Shown one piece after another: positions 16,116-23,113 of a DNA stretch of 30,000 nucleotides. The DNA is from DATNBT01 sp964579765. Its GTDB lineage: Bacteria > Acidobacteriota > Vicinamibacteria > Vicinamibacterales > CAVVIG01. Below the pieces are notes generated by a model. It made no database searches, was not told where the DNA came from, and saw only the letters and a program-made list of their open reading frames with translations. The stretch lies in NCBI GenBank assembly GCA_964579765.1, contig CAZOIK010000089.1:1-30000 (forward strand), read 5' to 3'. Each line of letters opens with the position of its first letter. The stretch's first letter is position 1. The position numbers were made by a program, and so were the translations under genes.

Positions 16116-17842
16116 GGTCTCACCCAGAGTTCGCCGCCGTCGCGCTGGAATCGCGTGTCCACGATCGTGAAGCGCCGGTTCGCGAGCGCCTTTTCCATCG
16201 TCTCGAGACGACGCCGGAACATGTAGTCTTCGGGCGCGGCGCGATACTGCGATTGCAGCATCAGAAATCCCGAGGCTTCGCCGATCGCCCGCGCGACCGC
16301 CTCCGCGTCGCTCGCGCGCGCGCCGTTGAGGCTGGCGACCGCGTCCGCCTCAGCGGCGGGCACCGTCTGATTCCGGAACACCTGCGCGTTCACGATCGCC
16401 GTCGTCTTGCCGAGCTCGGCGGAGACCACGGCCTGGTAGGCAGGAGCGACGGGAACCGGCGGGTGCATCCCGCCGATCGTGAAGTCGAGCACTTCGATGC
16501 CCAACCCGAGCGCATCTGCGTCGCGCTGCACCATGGCCCGCATGGTCCGGGTGGTGGTGACGACGTTTTCCGACAAGGCGTCGGTCAACGTGCGATTGAC
16601 CGTGGTTCGCATCACGGCCCTGTACGCGATCGCCTTCAGCGCGTCCGCCGGATTCTGCGAGTGGTAATGCCAGGCGCTCGGGTCCGCGATGCGGTACTGC
16701 ACGGCGGCATCTATCGTGACGAGATCGCGGCCGTTGCCGAGCAGCAGCGTGTATTCGTTCTCGGCGTGTTGCCGCGCCCACAGGACGTCTTCGGGACCGC
16801 CGCGTTCTTCGCCCTCGTGGCCGACACCGAGCGCCTGCACGCGGAGCACCGGCATGCGAAGCGTGCGATCGATGGGCCAGGGCCAGTGCACATGCAGGCC
16901 CGGCTGCAGCGGTGCGCCTGCGACCGGTACGCCGAGCCGCTCGATCAGGCCCAGCTCGTCGACGCCGACCACGGTCAGCGACGTGGACAGCCAAGCGATG
17001 ACGAAGAGCGCGATGACGAGCGGCTCGATGCTCTGCCGGAGAAAGGCGAGCGCCCATGTCGAGCGGAGATCGATGCCGAGCTGGCGTTCCGCGCTGTCGA
17101 GAAGGCTTCCGAGAATGTTCGGCCGCGCGCCGAGCACGGAAAACACGTCGACGTCGATGGGGAAGCGCGGCGCCGCCGCCGCATCGGGCGCCCTGGCCGT
17201 GATCAACCCGTAACAGACGGCGATATCGATAAGGATCGCGATCGTGTGTAGCGCTCGCACCGCTGTCCCTTGTCCCAGCCAGAGCAGACCCATCGAGGCC
17301 GCCGCGCCGCCGAACATCCACGCGAGCGTGCGCCCTGCGCGCGTCAGGGCCGGGCCTTCGCGCAGGGCGTCGACGTCGATCTCTTGCAGGTAGCGGACCG
17401 CGGTCGCCGTCAGCGCCGCGCCGCACACACACAGTCCCGTGCCGGCGAGCGCCTGTGCGAGCGAGAGCGGGTCGTAGCGCACATCGCGAGTGAGCCCGAG
17501 CAGAAGCGCCAGCACTCCGGCCGTGCCGACACCGGCGGGCAGGCTCCGCGTATCGGCGCGGCCTCGAAGCCACCGGCGCACGTGCGACACGACGTCCTTT
17601 TTTTCGGCGGGCTCAGCCGAATCTGCGCTCGGCGGCGCCGCCGCCGGCGCATCGACAACCGGCGCGCGTCCGGACTGGAGGATGCCGAACAGACAGCCGC
17701 CCGCCAGCACCAGGGCGACTGCAAGATCGGCGAGGAGCGGATCGTCGATGAAGGTGAGTGCCGCGAGTGCCGCAATCACACCGGCGACGGCGGCCGCAAA
17801 CAGCACGACGAGAACAGCGCGATATGGCTCACGCGGCAACAC
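16112..17842 (-). CDS. long HflK-like SPFH protein with extra N-terminal membrane domain
   Basis: 576 aa, first gene of the SPFH/P-type ATPase operon. The GTG start at 17842 follows a good Shine-Dalgarno (GGGGAAGGA, about 6 nt spacing). Residues 1-290 are unusual for HflK. They hold about six hydrophobic segments (near 8-30, 37-55, 103-118, 128-148, 172-190, 197-215), a Pro/Ala/Glu linker (60-82), and a further helix (272-292) leading into the SPFH domain. That domain (about 292-500) shows DELGLIERLG, QPGLHVHWPWPIDR and LVTIDAAVQYRI, then a helical region and a C-terminal FTIVDTRFQ. The extra domain matches no family I recognise. It may anchor the assembly or contact the pump. Confidence 0.87.
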   Translation of the reverse strand: MLPREPYRAVLVVLFAAAVAGVIAALAALTFIDDPLLADLAVALVLAGGCLFGILQSGRAPVVDAPAAAPPSADSAEPAEKKDVVSHVRRWLRGRADTRSLPAGVGTAGVLALLLGLTRDVRYDPLSLAQALAGTGLCVCGAALTATAVRYLQEIDVDALREGPALTRAGRTLAWMFGGAAASMGLLWLGQGTAVRALHTIAILIDIAVCYGLITARAPDAAAAPRFPIDVDVFSVLGARPNILGSLLDSAERQLGIDLRSTWALAFLRQSIEPLVIALFVIAWLSTSLTVVGVDELGLIERLGVPVAGAPLQPGLHVHWPWPIDRTLRMPVLRVQALGVGHEGEERGGPEDVLWARQHAENEYTLLLGNGRDLVTIDAAVQYRIADPSAWHYHSQNPADALKAIAYRAVMRTTVNRTLTDALSENVVTTTRTMRAMVQRDADALGLGIEVLDFTIGGMHPPVPVAPAYQAVVSAELGKTTAIVNAQVFRNQTVPAAEADAVASLNGARASDAEAVARAIGEASGFLMLQSQYRAAPEDYMFRRRLETMEKALANRRFTIVDTRFQRDGGELWVRP

Positions 17843-18054
17843 GGGCGTCCTTCCCCTGGTCGGTTGGTGCGGTCACAGCCTGAGGGGAGCCGTCTTCAGA
17901 ACGAATGCATTTCGAACGGGCGGTTGCTTTTGCTGAACGAACGGCTGGCTGGACCGAATGTCAGCGGCGCGTTCCGCCGTAAGCTTCCCCGTCGAGCTGA
18001 GAGTTCAAAGGGAGACTGCTCTCGCGCTTTCGGGTGCAGGGGATCGGAAATCGA

Positions 18055-18384
18055 CTACGCCACGACAGTCGTCTTCTTCTGAATGGCGGTCGCGACGTCC
18101 TTCGGCTTAGCGCCTAATGCGAAGAGAGCTCTGAGCAGCAGATCGATGGAAACCGTCGCGTCGGCAGCCTCCAGTTTTGCTATGCGCGATTGACTGGACT
18201 TCAACCGCTTCGCCAGAGCCGACTGAGAAATGTTTTGTGCCGTGCGGCGGCTGCGAACACATCGGCTTAACGCAAGCTTCGTCTCAACGAACGCTGCCTC
18301 CGCGGGTGACAGCTCCAAGAACTCCGCCGCTGAACCAACCCGCCAACCGTGCGCTTCGAGACGGGCTCGCTTGGTGGCCTTCAT
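18055..18384 (-). CDS. XRE-family helix-turn-helix regulator, HigA-like antitoxin type
   Basis: 109 aa. The ATG at 18384 has a strong Shine-Dalgarno (AAGGAG, about 8 nt spacing), so it is preferred over an in-frame start 69 bases upstream. The N-terminus (KRARLEAHGWRVGSAAEFLELSP) and HTH (ISQSALAKRLKSSQSRIAKLEA, then VSIDLLLRALFALGA) resemble antitoxin-type XRE proteins often encoded just after a RelE/HigB-like toxin. Only a 23-codon remnant-like stretch sits upstream, overlapping the start by ATGA. A 7-bp-arm palindrome 75-92 bp upstream is a likely operator for autoregulation. It therefore appears to be an orphan antitoxin or stand-alone repressor. Confidence 0.82.
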   Translation of the reverse strand: MKATKRARLEAHGWRVGSAAEFLELSPAEAAFVETKLALSRCVRSRRTAQNISQSALAKRLKSSQSRIAKLEAADATVSIDLLLRALFALGAKPKDVATAIQKKTTVVA

Positions 18385-18452
18385 GGCTCCCGCTCCTTCG
18401 TGGCCTCGTCGTACCGACGCAGCCGTTCCTTGCAGACCCTCAGAGCCTGCCA
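18381..18452 (-). pseudogene. possible 3' remnant of a HigB/RelE-like toxin gene
   Basis: An open stretch of 23 codons (WQALRVCKERLRRYDEATK...) ends in a TGA that overlaps the XRE ATG as ATGA, the arrangement usual in toxin-antitoxin operons. It has a TGA immediately before it and no start codon. The charged helical composition is compatible with the C-terminus of a HigB-type toxin. This is inferred from position and composition only; it may be chance. Confidence 0.25.
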
Positions 18453-18458
18453 TCAGTG

Positions 18459-18476
18459 TATGTCATATCTGACATA
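18459..18476. promoter_or_regulatory. palindromic operator candidate upstream of the XRE gene
   Basis: TATGTCA-TATC-TGACATA has perfect 7-bp arms around a 4-bp spacer and is AT-rich against a GC-rich background. It lies 75-92 bp upstream of the XRE-regulator ATG, a suitable place for binding by an autoregulating HTH dimer. Binding is inferred. Confidence 0.55.
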
Positions 18477-18558
18477 TGCGCACGCATCGTAGCCGCCTGT
18501 CCTGAGTTCCTGGTGCGTGGTGTCATGGTCCGTCCCAGGGACGACGACGCTCTCGTTT

Positions 18559-18876
18559 CTAGATCGTCCATCCCTTTGCCACGCTCAGCCCGAGAATCGT
18601 CAGCAGAAGGATGGCGGTGCCGATCCACTTCGCGAGGCGAATCGGCGCGTAGGCGGCGACCAGAATCCAGATCGCGCAGGCGCCGATGATGGCGGCGCTT
18701 CCGAGCCGATTGATCGCGTACCAGTTGGCGTCGGACCTGAACGCCTCTCGAACGCGGATGCCGTAGAAGCCGTTCATCGGAATCCATCCGAGCAGCGTCG
18801 GGATGCAGACGAGAATGATCAGAATGGGCGCCACGAACTGACGGGCTCGCGCTTGTGCGTCGGATTCAGTGGTCAT
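18559..18876 (-). CDS. SdpI-like small membrane protein
   Basis: 105 aa with three hydrophobic segments (about 14-34, 60-78, 83-101). The segment GWIPMNGFYGIRVREAFRSD, then NWYAINRLGSAAII, matches the conserved loop of the SdpI family C-terminal half (GxR...W...R..G). SdpI was defined in Bacillus as the immunity and signal protein for the SdpC toxin. Most homologues, including short single-domain ones like this, have no known toxin, and none is encoded here. The ATG at 18876 is divergent from cstA across 169 bp of repeat-rich DNA. Confidence 0.75.
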   Translation of the reverse strand: MTTESDAQARARQFVAPILIILVCIPTLLGWIPMNGFYGIRVREAFRSDANWYAINRLGSAAIIGACAIWILVAAYAPIRLAKWIGTAILLLTILGLSVAKGWTI

Positions 18877-18929
18877 CGCCGTCTTCTCCCTCGGCTGCTG
18901 CAGAGTCTAATCTTTCGGCGCGTGCGCCG

Positions 18930-18947
18930 GCAGGCCTGAAGGCCTGC
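18930..18947. repeat. GGCCTGAAGGCC-type hairpin repeat, unit 1
   Basis: GCAGGCCT and AGGCCTGC are perfect 8-bp arms around GA. It is the first of three related palindromes in the gap between the SdpI-like gene and cstA. Comparable intergenic repeats are, as I recall, frequent in Acidobacteriota genomes. Confidence 0.7.
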
Positions 18948-18970
18948 ACGACACCAGCGGCCTTCGCCGG

Positions 18971-18987
18971 CGGGCCTGAAAGGCCCG
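18971..18987. repeat. GGCCTGAAGGCC-type hairpin repeat, unit 2
   Basis: CGGGCCT and AGGCCCG are 7-bp arms around GAA. The centre matches unit 1 with one extra A, and the compensating change in both arms keeps the pairing. Confidence 0.7.
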
Positions 18988-19003
18988 GCCTACGCCATGT
19001 GGG

Positions 19004-19021
19004 GGCCGGCTTCAGCCGGCC
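19004..19021. repeat. GGCCTGAAGGCC-type hairpin repeat, unit 3 (opposite orientation)
   Basis: GGCCGGCT and AGCCGGCC are perfect 8-bp arms around TC. The core CTTCAG is the reverse complement of the CTGAAG core of unit 1. It ends 24 bp before the cstA ATG, so it probably forms a hairpin in the cstA leader mRNA. Confidence 0.7.
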
Positions 19022-19045
19022 GATGAGAGTAAAATTCCCAACACG

Positions 19046-21070
19046 ATGAAGAAGGTGCTGTCCGCCCTCGTCTGGATCGCGATTGCCGCGCTCGGCGCGC
19101 TCGGGTTCGCCGTCCTCGCGCTCGCGCGCGGCGAGACGATCAGCGCCGCGTGGATTCTCGTCGCCGGCGTCTGCACGTACCTGGTCGCCTATCGCTTCTA
19201 CGCGCGGTTCATCGCGCACCGCGTCTTCGAGCTCAACGCCAAGCGTGCGACGCCCGCCGAGCGGCTCAACAACGGCCGCGACTTCCACCCGACGAACAAG
19301 TGGATCGCCTATGGCCACCACTTCGCCGCGATCTCGGGGGCGGGGCCGCTCATCGGGCCGACGCTCGCCGCACAGTTCGGGTTCCTGCCCGGCACCATCT
19401 GGCTCATCGCCGGCGTCGTCCTCGGCGGCGCCGTGCAGGACTTCACGATCCTCGTCGCCTCGATCCGCCGCGACGGCAAGTCGCTCGGCCAGATGGCGAA
19501 GGAAGAAGTGAATCCGGTCGCCGGCCTCGGCGCCATGGTCGCGATTCTCGCGATCATGATCATCCTCCTCGCCGTCCTCGCGCTGGTCGTCGTCAACGCG
19601 CTGCGCGGCAGCCCGTGGGGGCTGTTCACGATCGCGAGCACGGTGCCGATCGCGCTGATGATGGGCTGGTGGATGCAGGGCCGCCGGTCGCACAAGGTGA
19701 TCGAGGCCACGGTCGTCGGTATCGTGCTGATGATGGCCGGCCTGGTCGGCGGACAGTGGGTCTCGCAGCACGCCGCGTGGGCGGCGGCGTTCACGTGGTC
19801 GGGCACCGAGCTCTGCTGGGCGATCATCGTCTACGGCTTCGTCGCCTCGGTGCTCCCGGTGTGGATGCTGCTCGCGCCGCGCGACTACCTGTCAACGTTC
19901 ATGAAGATCGGCGCGCTGCTCGTGCTGGCCGGCGCGATCATGATCCTGCTGCCGCCGCTCAAGATGCCGGCGGTCACGCAGTTCGCCTCGGGCACCGGTC
20001 CCGTGTTCGCGGGCAAGCTGTTTCCGTTCGCGTTCATCACGATCGCCTGCGGCGCGATCTCCGGCTTCCACGCGCTCATCGCGAGCGGGACGACGCCGAA
20101 GATGCTGATGCGCGAGACCGACGCCGTGTTCGTCGGCTACGGCGCGATGCTCGCCGAGAGCTTCGTCGGCCTGATGGCGATGATCGCCGCGGCGGTGCTC
20201 GACCCGGGCGTCTACTTCGCGATGAACGTCGGCCCCGGCGCGCTCGGCGCCACGGCGCAGTCGGCCGCGGCGAAGATCGCCGAGTGGGGCTTCATGGTGA
20301 CGCCGGAGCAGATGCAGACGCTCGCGCGCCAGATGGGCGAGGTGACGCTCCTGTCGCGCACGGGCGGCGCGCCGAGCCTCGCCGTCGGCATGGCGAGCGT
20401 GCTCGGCGGCGTCTTCACCGGTCCCGGCCTCGCCATCTGGTACCACTTCGCGATTCTCTTCGAGGCGCTCTTCATCCTGACGACCATTGACGCCGGGACG
20501 CGCGTCGGCCGCTACATGTTCCAGGAACTGGCCGGCTACGTCTGGGAGCCGCTCGGCCGCGTGTCGTGGTACCCGAGCATCATCGTCTCGTCGGCGGCGA
20601 TCGTCGCCGGCTGGGGCTGGTTCGTCTACCAGGGCGTCATCGATCCGCTCGGCGGGATCAACTCGCTGTGGCCGCTCTTCGGCATCGCGAACCAGCTGCT
20701 CGCCGCGATCGCGCTCTGCGTGAGCACGACGATCATCGTCAAGATGGGGAAGATCCGCTATTCGTGGGTGACGATCGCGCCGCTCGTCTTTCTCGCCGCG
20801 GCGACGCTCACCGCGAGCTGGCAGAAAGTCTTCTCGCCGGATCCGGCGCTCGGCTTTCTCGCGCACGCGCGATCGCTCGCCAACTCGGCGAGCCCCGACG
20901 CGGCGCGCCTCATCTTCAACGACAACCTGGACGCGGCGCTCTGCGTGTTCTTCTCGTTGATCGTCGTCGTCGTGATCGTCGCGTCGGCGCGCGAGTGGTA
21001 TCTCGTCGCGGTGAACCGCAAGGCCGCGACGGTGCGCGAGACGCCGTTTGTCGAGACGGCGCTCGCGTAG
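19046..21070 (+). CDS. cstA: CstA-family carbon starvation / peptide or pyruvate transporter
   Basis: 674 aa, polytopic inner-membrane protein with roughly 16 hydrophobic segments across its length. Family hallmarks are RLNNGRDFHPTNKWIAYGHH near residues 72-91, then SGAGPLIGPTLAAQFGFLPG and GGAVQDF. GFHALIASGTTPKML and TTIDAGTRVGRYMFQE are further conserved blocks. CstA of E. coli takes up peptides under carbon starvation, and CstA and its paralogue also import pyruvate. Length is normal for CstA. No clear Shine-Dalgarno precedes the ATG; a hairpin repeat ends 24 bp upstream. In E. coli some cstA-like transporters are controlled by LytS/LytTR-type systems, and one such pair lies 13 kb away here. 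That link is speculative. Confidence 0.95.
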   Translation: MKKVLSALVWIAIAALGALGFAVLALARGETISAAWILVAGVCTYLVAYRFYARFIAHRVFELNAKRATPAERLNNGRDFHPTNKWIAYGHHFAAISGAGPLIGPTLAAQFGFLPGTIWLIAGVVLGGAVQDFTILVASIRRDGKSLGQMAKEEVNPVAGLGAMVAILAIMIILLAVLALVVVNALRGSPWGLFTIASTVPIALMMGWWMQGRRSHKVIEATVVGIVLMMAGLVGGQWVSQHAAWAAAFTWSGTELCWAIIVYGFVASVLPVWMLLAPRDYLSTFMKIGALLVLAGAIMILLPPLKMPAVTQFASGTGPVFAGKLFPFAFITIACGAISGFHALIASGTTPKMLMRETDAVFVGYGAMLAESFVGLMAMIAAAVLDPGVYFAMNVGPGALGATAQSAAAKIAEWGFMVTPEQMQTLARQMGEVTLLSRTGGAPSLAVGMASVLGGVFTGPGLAIWYHFAILFEALFILTTIDAGTRVGRYMFQELAGYVWEPLGRVSWYPSIIVSSAAIVAGWGWFVYQGVIDPLGGINSLWPLFGIANQLLAAIALCVSTTIIVKMGKIRYSWVTIAPLVFLAAATLTASWQKVFSPDPALGFLAHARSLANSASPDAARLIFNDNLDAALCVFFSLIVVVVIVASAREWYLVAVNRKAATVRETPFVETALA

Positions 21071-21105
21071 ATTGTTTTCGCCGGGTGTCGTATAAGATCG
21101 CGGTC

Positions 21106-22122
21106 ATGAAATTCACCAGCACGTGCGCGTTCGTGTTCGCGATCGCGTTGTCGATGACCGCCGGAATGTCAGCGCGGCCCGTGGCTGCCGGAAAACCGGC
21201 GGCGCCCAGGCCGCCGGCGGCCGCACCGAAGACGCCGTGGGGCGATCCGGATCTGCAGGGCATCTGGACGAGCGACAGCGAGATGGGCGTGCCGTTCGAA
21301 CGCCCGTCGCAGTACGGCGGCAAGCAGGTGCTCGAAGGCGAGGAACTCGACGAAGCGCTCGAGCAGCGCCAGGAGCAGAAGGTCACGTTCGCGCCGGTCG
21401 CCGGCGGCGAGACCGGCGCCGGGCCTACGCACTGGTTCGAGAGCTGGACGGGCAAATCGGCCCGGACCTCGTTTGTGATCGATCCCCCCGATGGACATGT
21501 GCCGGCGCTGACGCCCGAAGCGCAGCAGCGCCAGGCGCAGGCGGCCGCGCTGCGGGCGACGCATGGTCCCGCCGACTCGTATCTCGATCGCGCGCTCTGG
21601 GATCGCTGCATCACGCGCGGCGTGCCCAATGCCGCGTTCCCGACGCTCTACAACAACAACGAGCGCATCGTGCAAGGGCCCGGCTACGTCGTCATCATGT
21701 ACGAGATGGTGCACGAGGCCCGGATCGTGCCGCTCGATGGGCGCGTGCACGTCGGCTCGAAGATTCGCGCGTACGAGGGCGATTCGCGCGGCCACTTCGA
21801 GGGCGACACGCTCGTCGTCGATACGACGAACTTTCATCCGGCGACGAACTATCGCGGGTCGGGCGGCACGCTGCATCTGGTCGAGCGCTTCACGCGCACG
21901 CCAGCGGGCCTGCAGTACGACGTGACGATCGACGACCCGCACACCTTCGTGCGGCCGTGGACGGCGCGGCTCAACCTGACGCCGCAGAACGAGATGTTCG
22001 AGTACGCGTGCCACGAAGGCAACTACGCGATGCACAACATCCTGAGCGGTGCGCGCGCCGAAGACGCCACGGCGGCGAAGGCGAATCGTGCACCGCGCAC
22101 CGAGGGCCGCGGTGAGGAGTAG
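21106..22122 (+). CDS. secreted protein of unknown function with early G-x-W motif
   Basis: 338 aa. The signal peptide MKFTSTCAFVFAIALSMTAG is followed by a Pro/Ala-rich linker and WGDPDLQGIWTSDSE, a start common to many uncharacterised Acidobacteriota secreted proteins. The body carries FVIDPPDGHVPALTPEAQQR, ERIVQGPGYVVIMYEM, HEARIVPLDGRVH and RGHFEGDTLVVDTTNF. The alternating pattern suggests an all-beta fold, possibly lipocalin-like given the G-x-W motif, but that is inference. The ATG at 21106 is chosen because it opens the signal peptide. It probably heads a run of four genes, overlapping the next by 11 bp. No catalytic residues are recognised. Confidence 0.85.
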   Translation: MKFTSTCAFVFAIALSMTAGMSARPVAAGKPAAPRPPAAAPKTPWGDPDLQGIWTSDSEMGVPFERPSQYGGKQVLEGEELDEALEQRQEQKVTFAPVAGGETGAGPTHWFESWTGKSARTSFVIDPPDGHVPALTPEAQQRQAQAAALRATHGPADSYLDRALWDRCITRGVPNAAFPTLYNNNERIVQGPGYVVIMYEMVHEARIVPLDGRVHVGSKIRAYEGDSRGHFEGDTLVVDTTNFHPATNYRGSGGTLHLVERFTRTPAGLQYDVTIDDPHTFVRPWTARLNLTPQNEMFEYACHEGNYAMHNILSGARAEDATAAKANRAPRTEGRGEE

Positions 22123-23095
22123 CCGCGCGCTCGTCGCTGCCGCGCTCGCCGCCGCGGTTGCGGCCGCCGGCGCGCACGCGCGTGCGCAGCAGGACGCCGA
22201 CGTCGATGTCCTGCAGGTCCGGCCGAACGTGTACATGATCGCCGGCGCGGGCGCGAACATCACGCTCGAGTTCGGCAAGGACGGCGCCGTCGTCGTCGAT
22301 GCGGGCGCGCGCGAGCACGCGGGCGCCGTGATCGCCGCGATTAAGAAGATCACGCCCGAGCCAATCCGCTACGTCATCGACACGAGCGACGATGCCGATC
22401 ACGTCGGCGCGAACGAGCAGGTCGCGAAGGCCGGCCGGACCCTGTTCCAGACCAACAACCAGCTCGGGGAAGGCATGACCAACGGCGGCGCCGCGGCGAT
22501 TCTGTCAGCCGAGAAGGTGCTGACGCGCATGAGCGCGCCGACCGGCAAGAAGTCGTCCTACACGACGGCCGCGTGGCCGACCGAGACGTACGACCAGAAG
22601 CGCAAATACATGTACTTGAACGGCGAGGGCATCGAGGTGCTGCATCAGCCGGCGGCCCATACCGATGGCGACAGCGTCGTCTTCTTCCGCCGTTCGGACG
22701 TCGTCGCCGCCGGCGACATCCTCGACATGACGCGGTTTCCGGTCATTGACTTGGAGCGCGGCGGCAGCGTCCAGGGAGAGATCGACGCGCTCAACCGCCT
22801 GATCGAGCTGGCGATTCCGTCCGTGCCGCTCGTGTCGCAGGACGGCGGCACGTACGTCGTGCCGGGACACGGGCGCCTGTGCGATCAGCAGGAAGTCGCC
22901 GACTATCGCGACATGATGAGCATCATCCGCGACCGCGTCCAGGATCTGATCAAGAAGGGCATGACGCTCGAGCAGGTGAAGGCGGCGAATCCGACGGCGG
23001 GCTACACGCCGCGCTTCGGCGCGACGACCGGATCGTGGACGACGGATATGTTCGTCGAGGCGGTGTACAAGGATTTGAAGACCCGGCGGCCCTGA
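22112..23095 (+). CDS. secreted metallo-beta-lactamase-fold protein with degenerate zinc motif
   Basis: 327 aa from GTG 22112, which opens a clean signal peptide (RSSRALVAAALAAAVAAAGA...RAQ) with GAGGG just upstream; starts at 22088 or 22049 are possible. MBL-fold signs are TLEFGKDGAVVVDAG, the motif-2 position TSDDADHVG, HTDGDS (H183), GDILDM (D202) and VPGHG (H253). The canonical HxHxDH is replaced by S92-D-D94-A-D96-H97. Two zinc-1 histidines are therefore missing, while the zinc-2 ligands D96, H97 and H253 remain. It may be a mono-zinc enzyme or a non-catalytic binder. It overlaps the preceding secreted-protein gene, suggesting coupled expression. Confidence 0.85.
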   Translation: MRSSRALVAAALAAAVAAAGAHARAQQDADVDVLQVRPNVYMIAGAGANITLEFGKDGAVVVDAGAREHAGAVIAAIKKITPEPIRYVIDTSDDADHVGANEQVAKAGRTLFQTNNQLGEGMTNGGAAAILSAEKVLTRMSAPTGKKSSYTTAAWPTETYDQKRKYMYLNGEGIEVLHQPAAHTDGDSVVFFRRSDVVAAGDILDMTRFPVIDLERGGSVQGEIDALNRLIELAIPSVPLVSQDGGTYVVPGHGRLCDQQEVADYRDMMSIIRDRVQDLIKKGMTLEQVKAANPTAGYTPRFGATTGSWTTDMFVEAVYKDLKTRRP

Positions 23096-23106
23096 AAAGG
23101 GCCGCC
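23085..23106 (+). promoter_or_regulatory. hairpin enclosing the stop codon before the next gene
   Basis: GGCGGCCC (23085-23092) and GGGCCGCC (23099-23106) form a perfect 8-bp stem. The six-base loop TGAAAA starts with the MBL-fold gene's stop codon. The downstream arm and loop contain AAAAGGG, the only ribosome-binding-site-like sequence before the ATG at 23114. A ribosome terminating there would open the stem, so it may couple translation. No U-tract follows, which argues against a simple terminator. Confidence 0.45.
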
Positions 23107-23113
23107 CCAATAT

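Noticed and set aside
18559..18876. Sdp toxin-immunity locus
   Set aside because: The protein is SdpI-like, but no SdpC-like toxin or SdpR-like ArsR regulator is encoded nearby.
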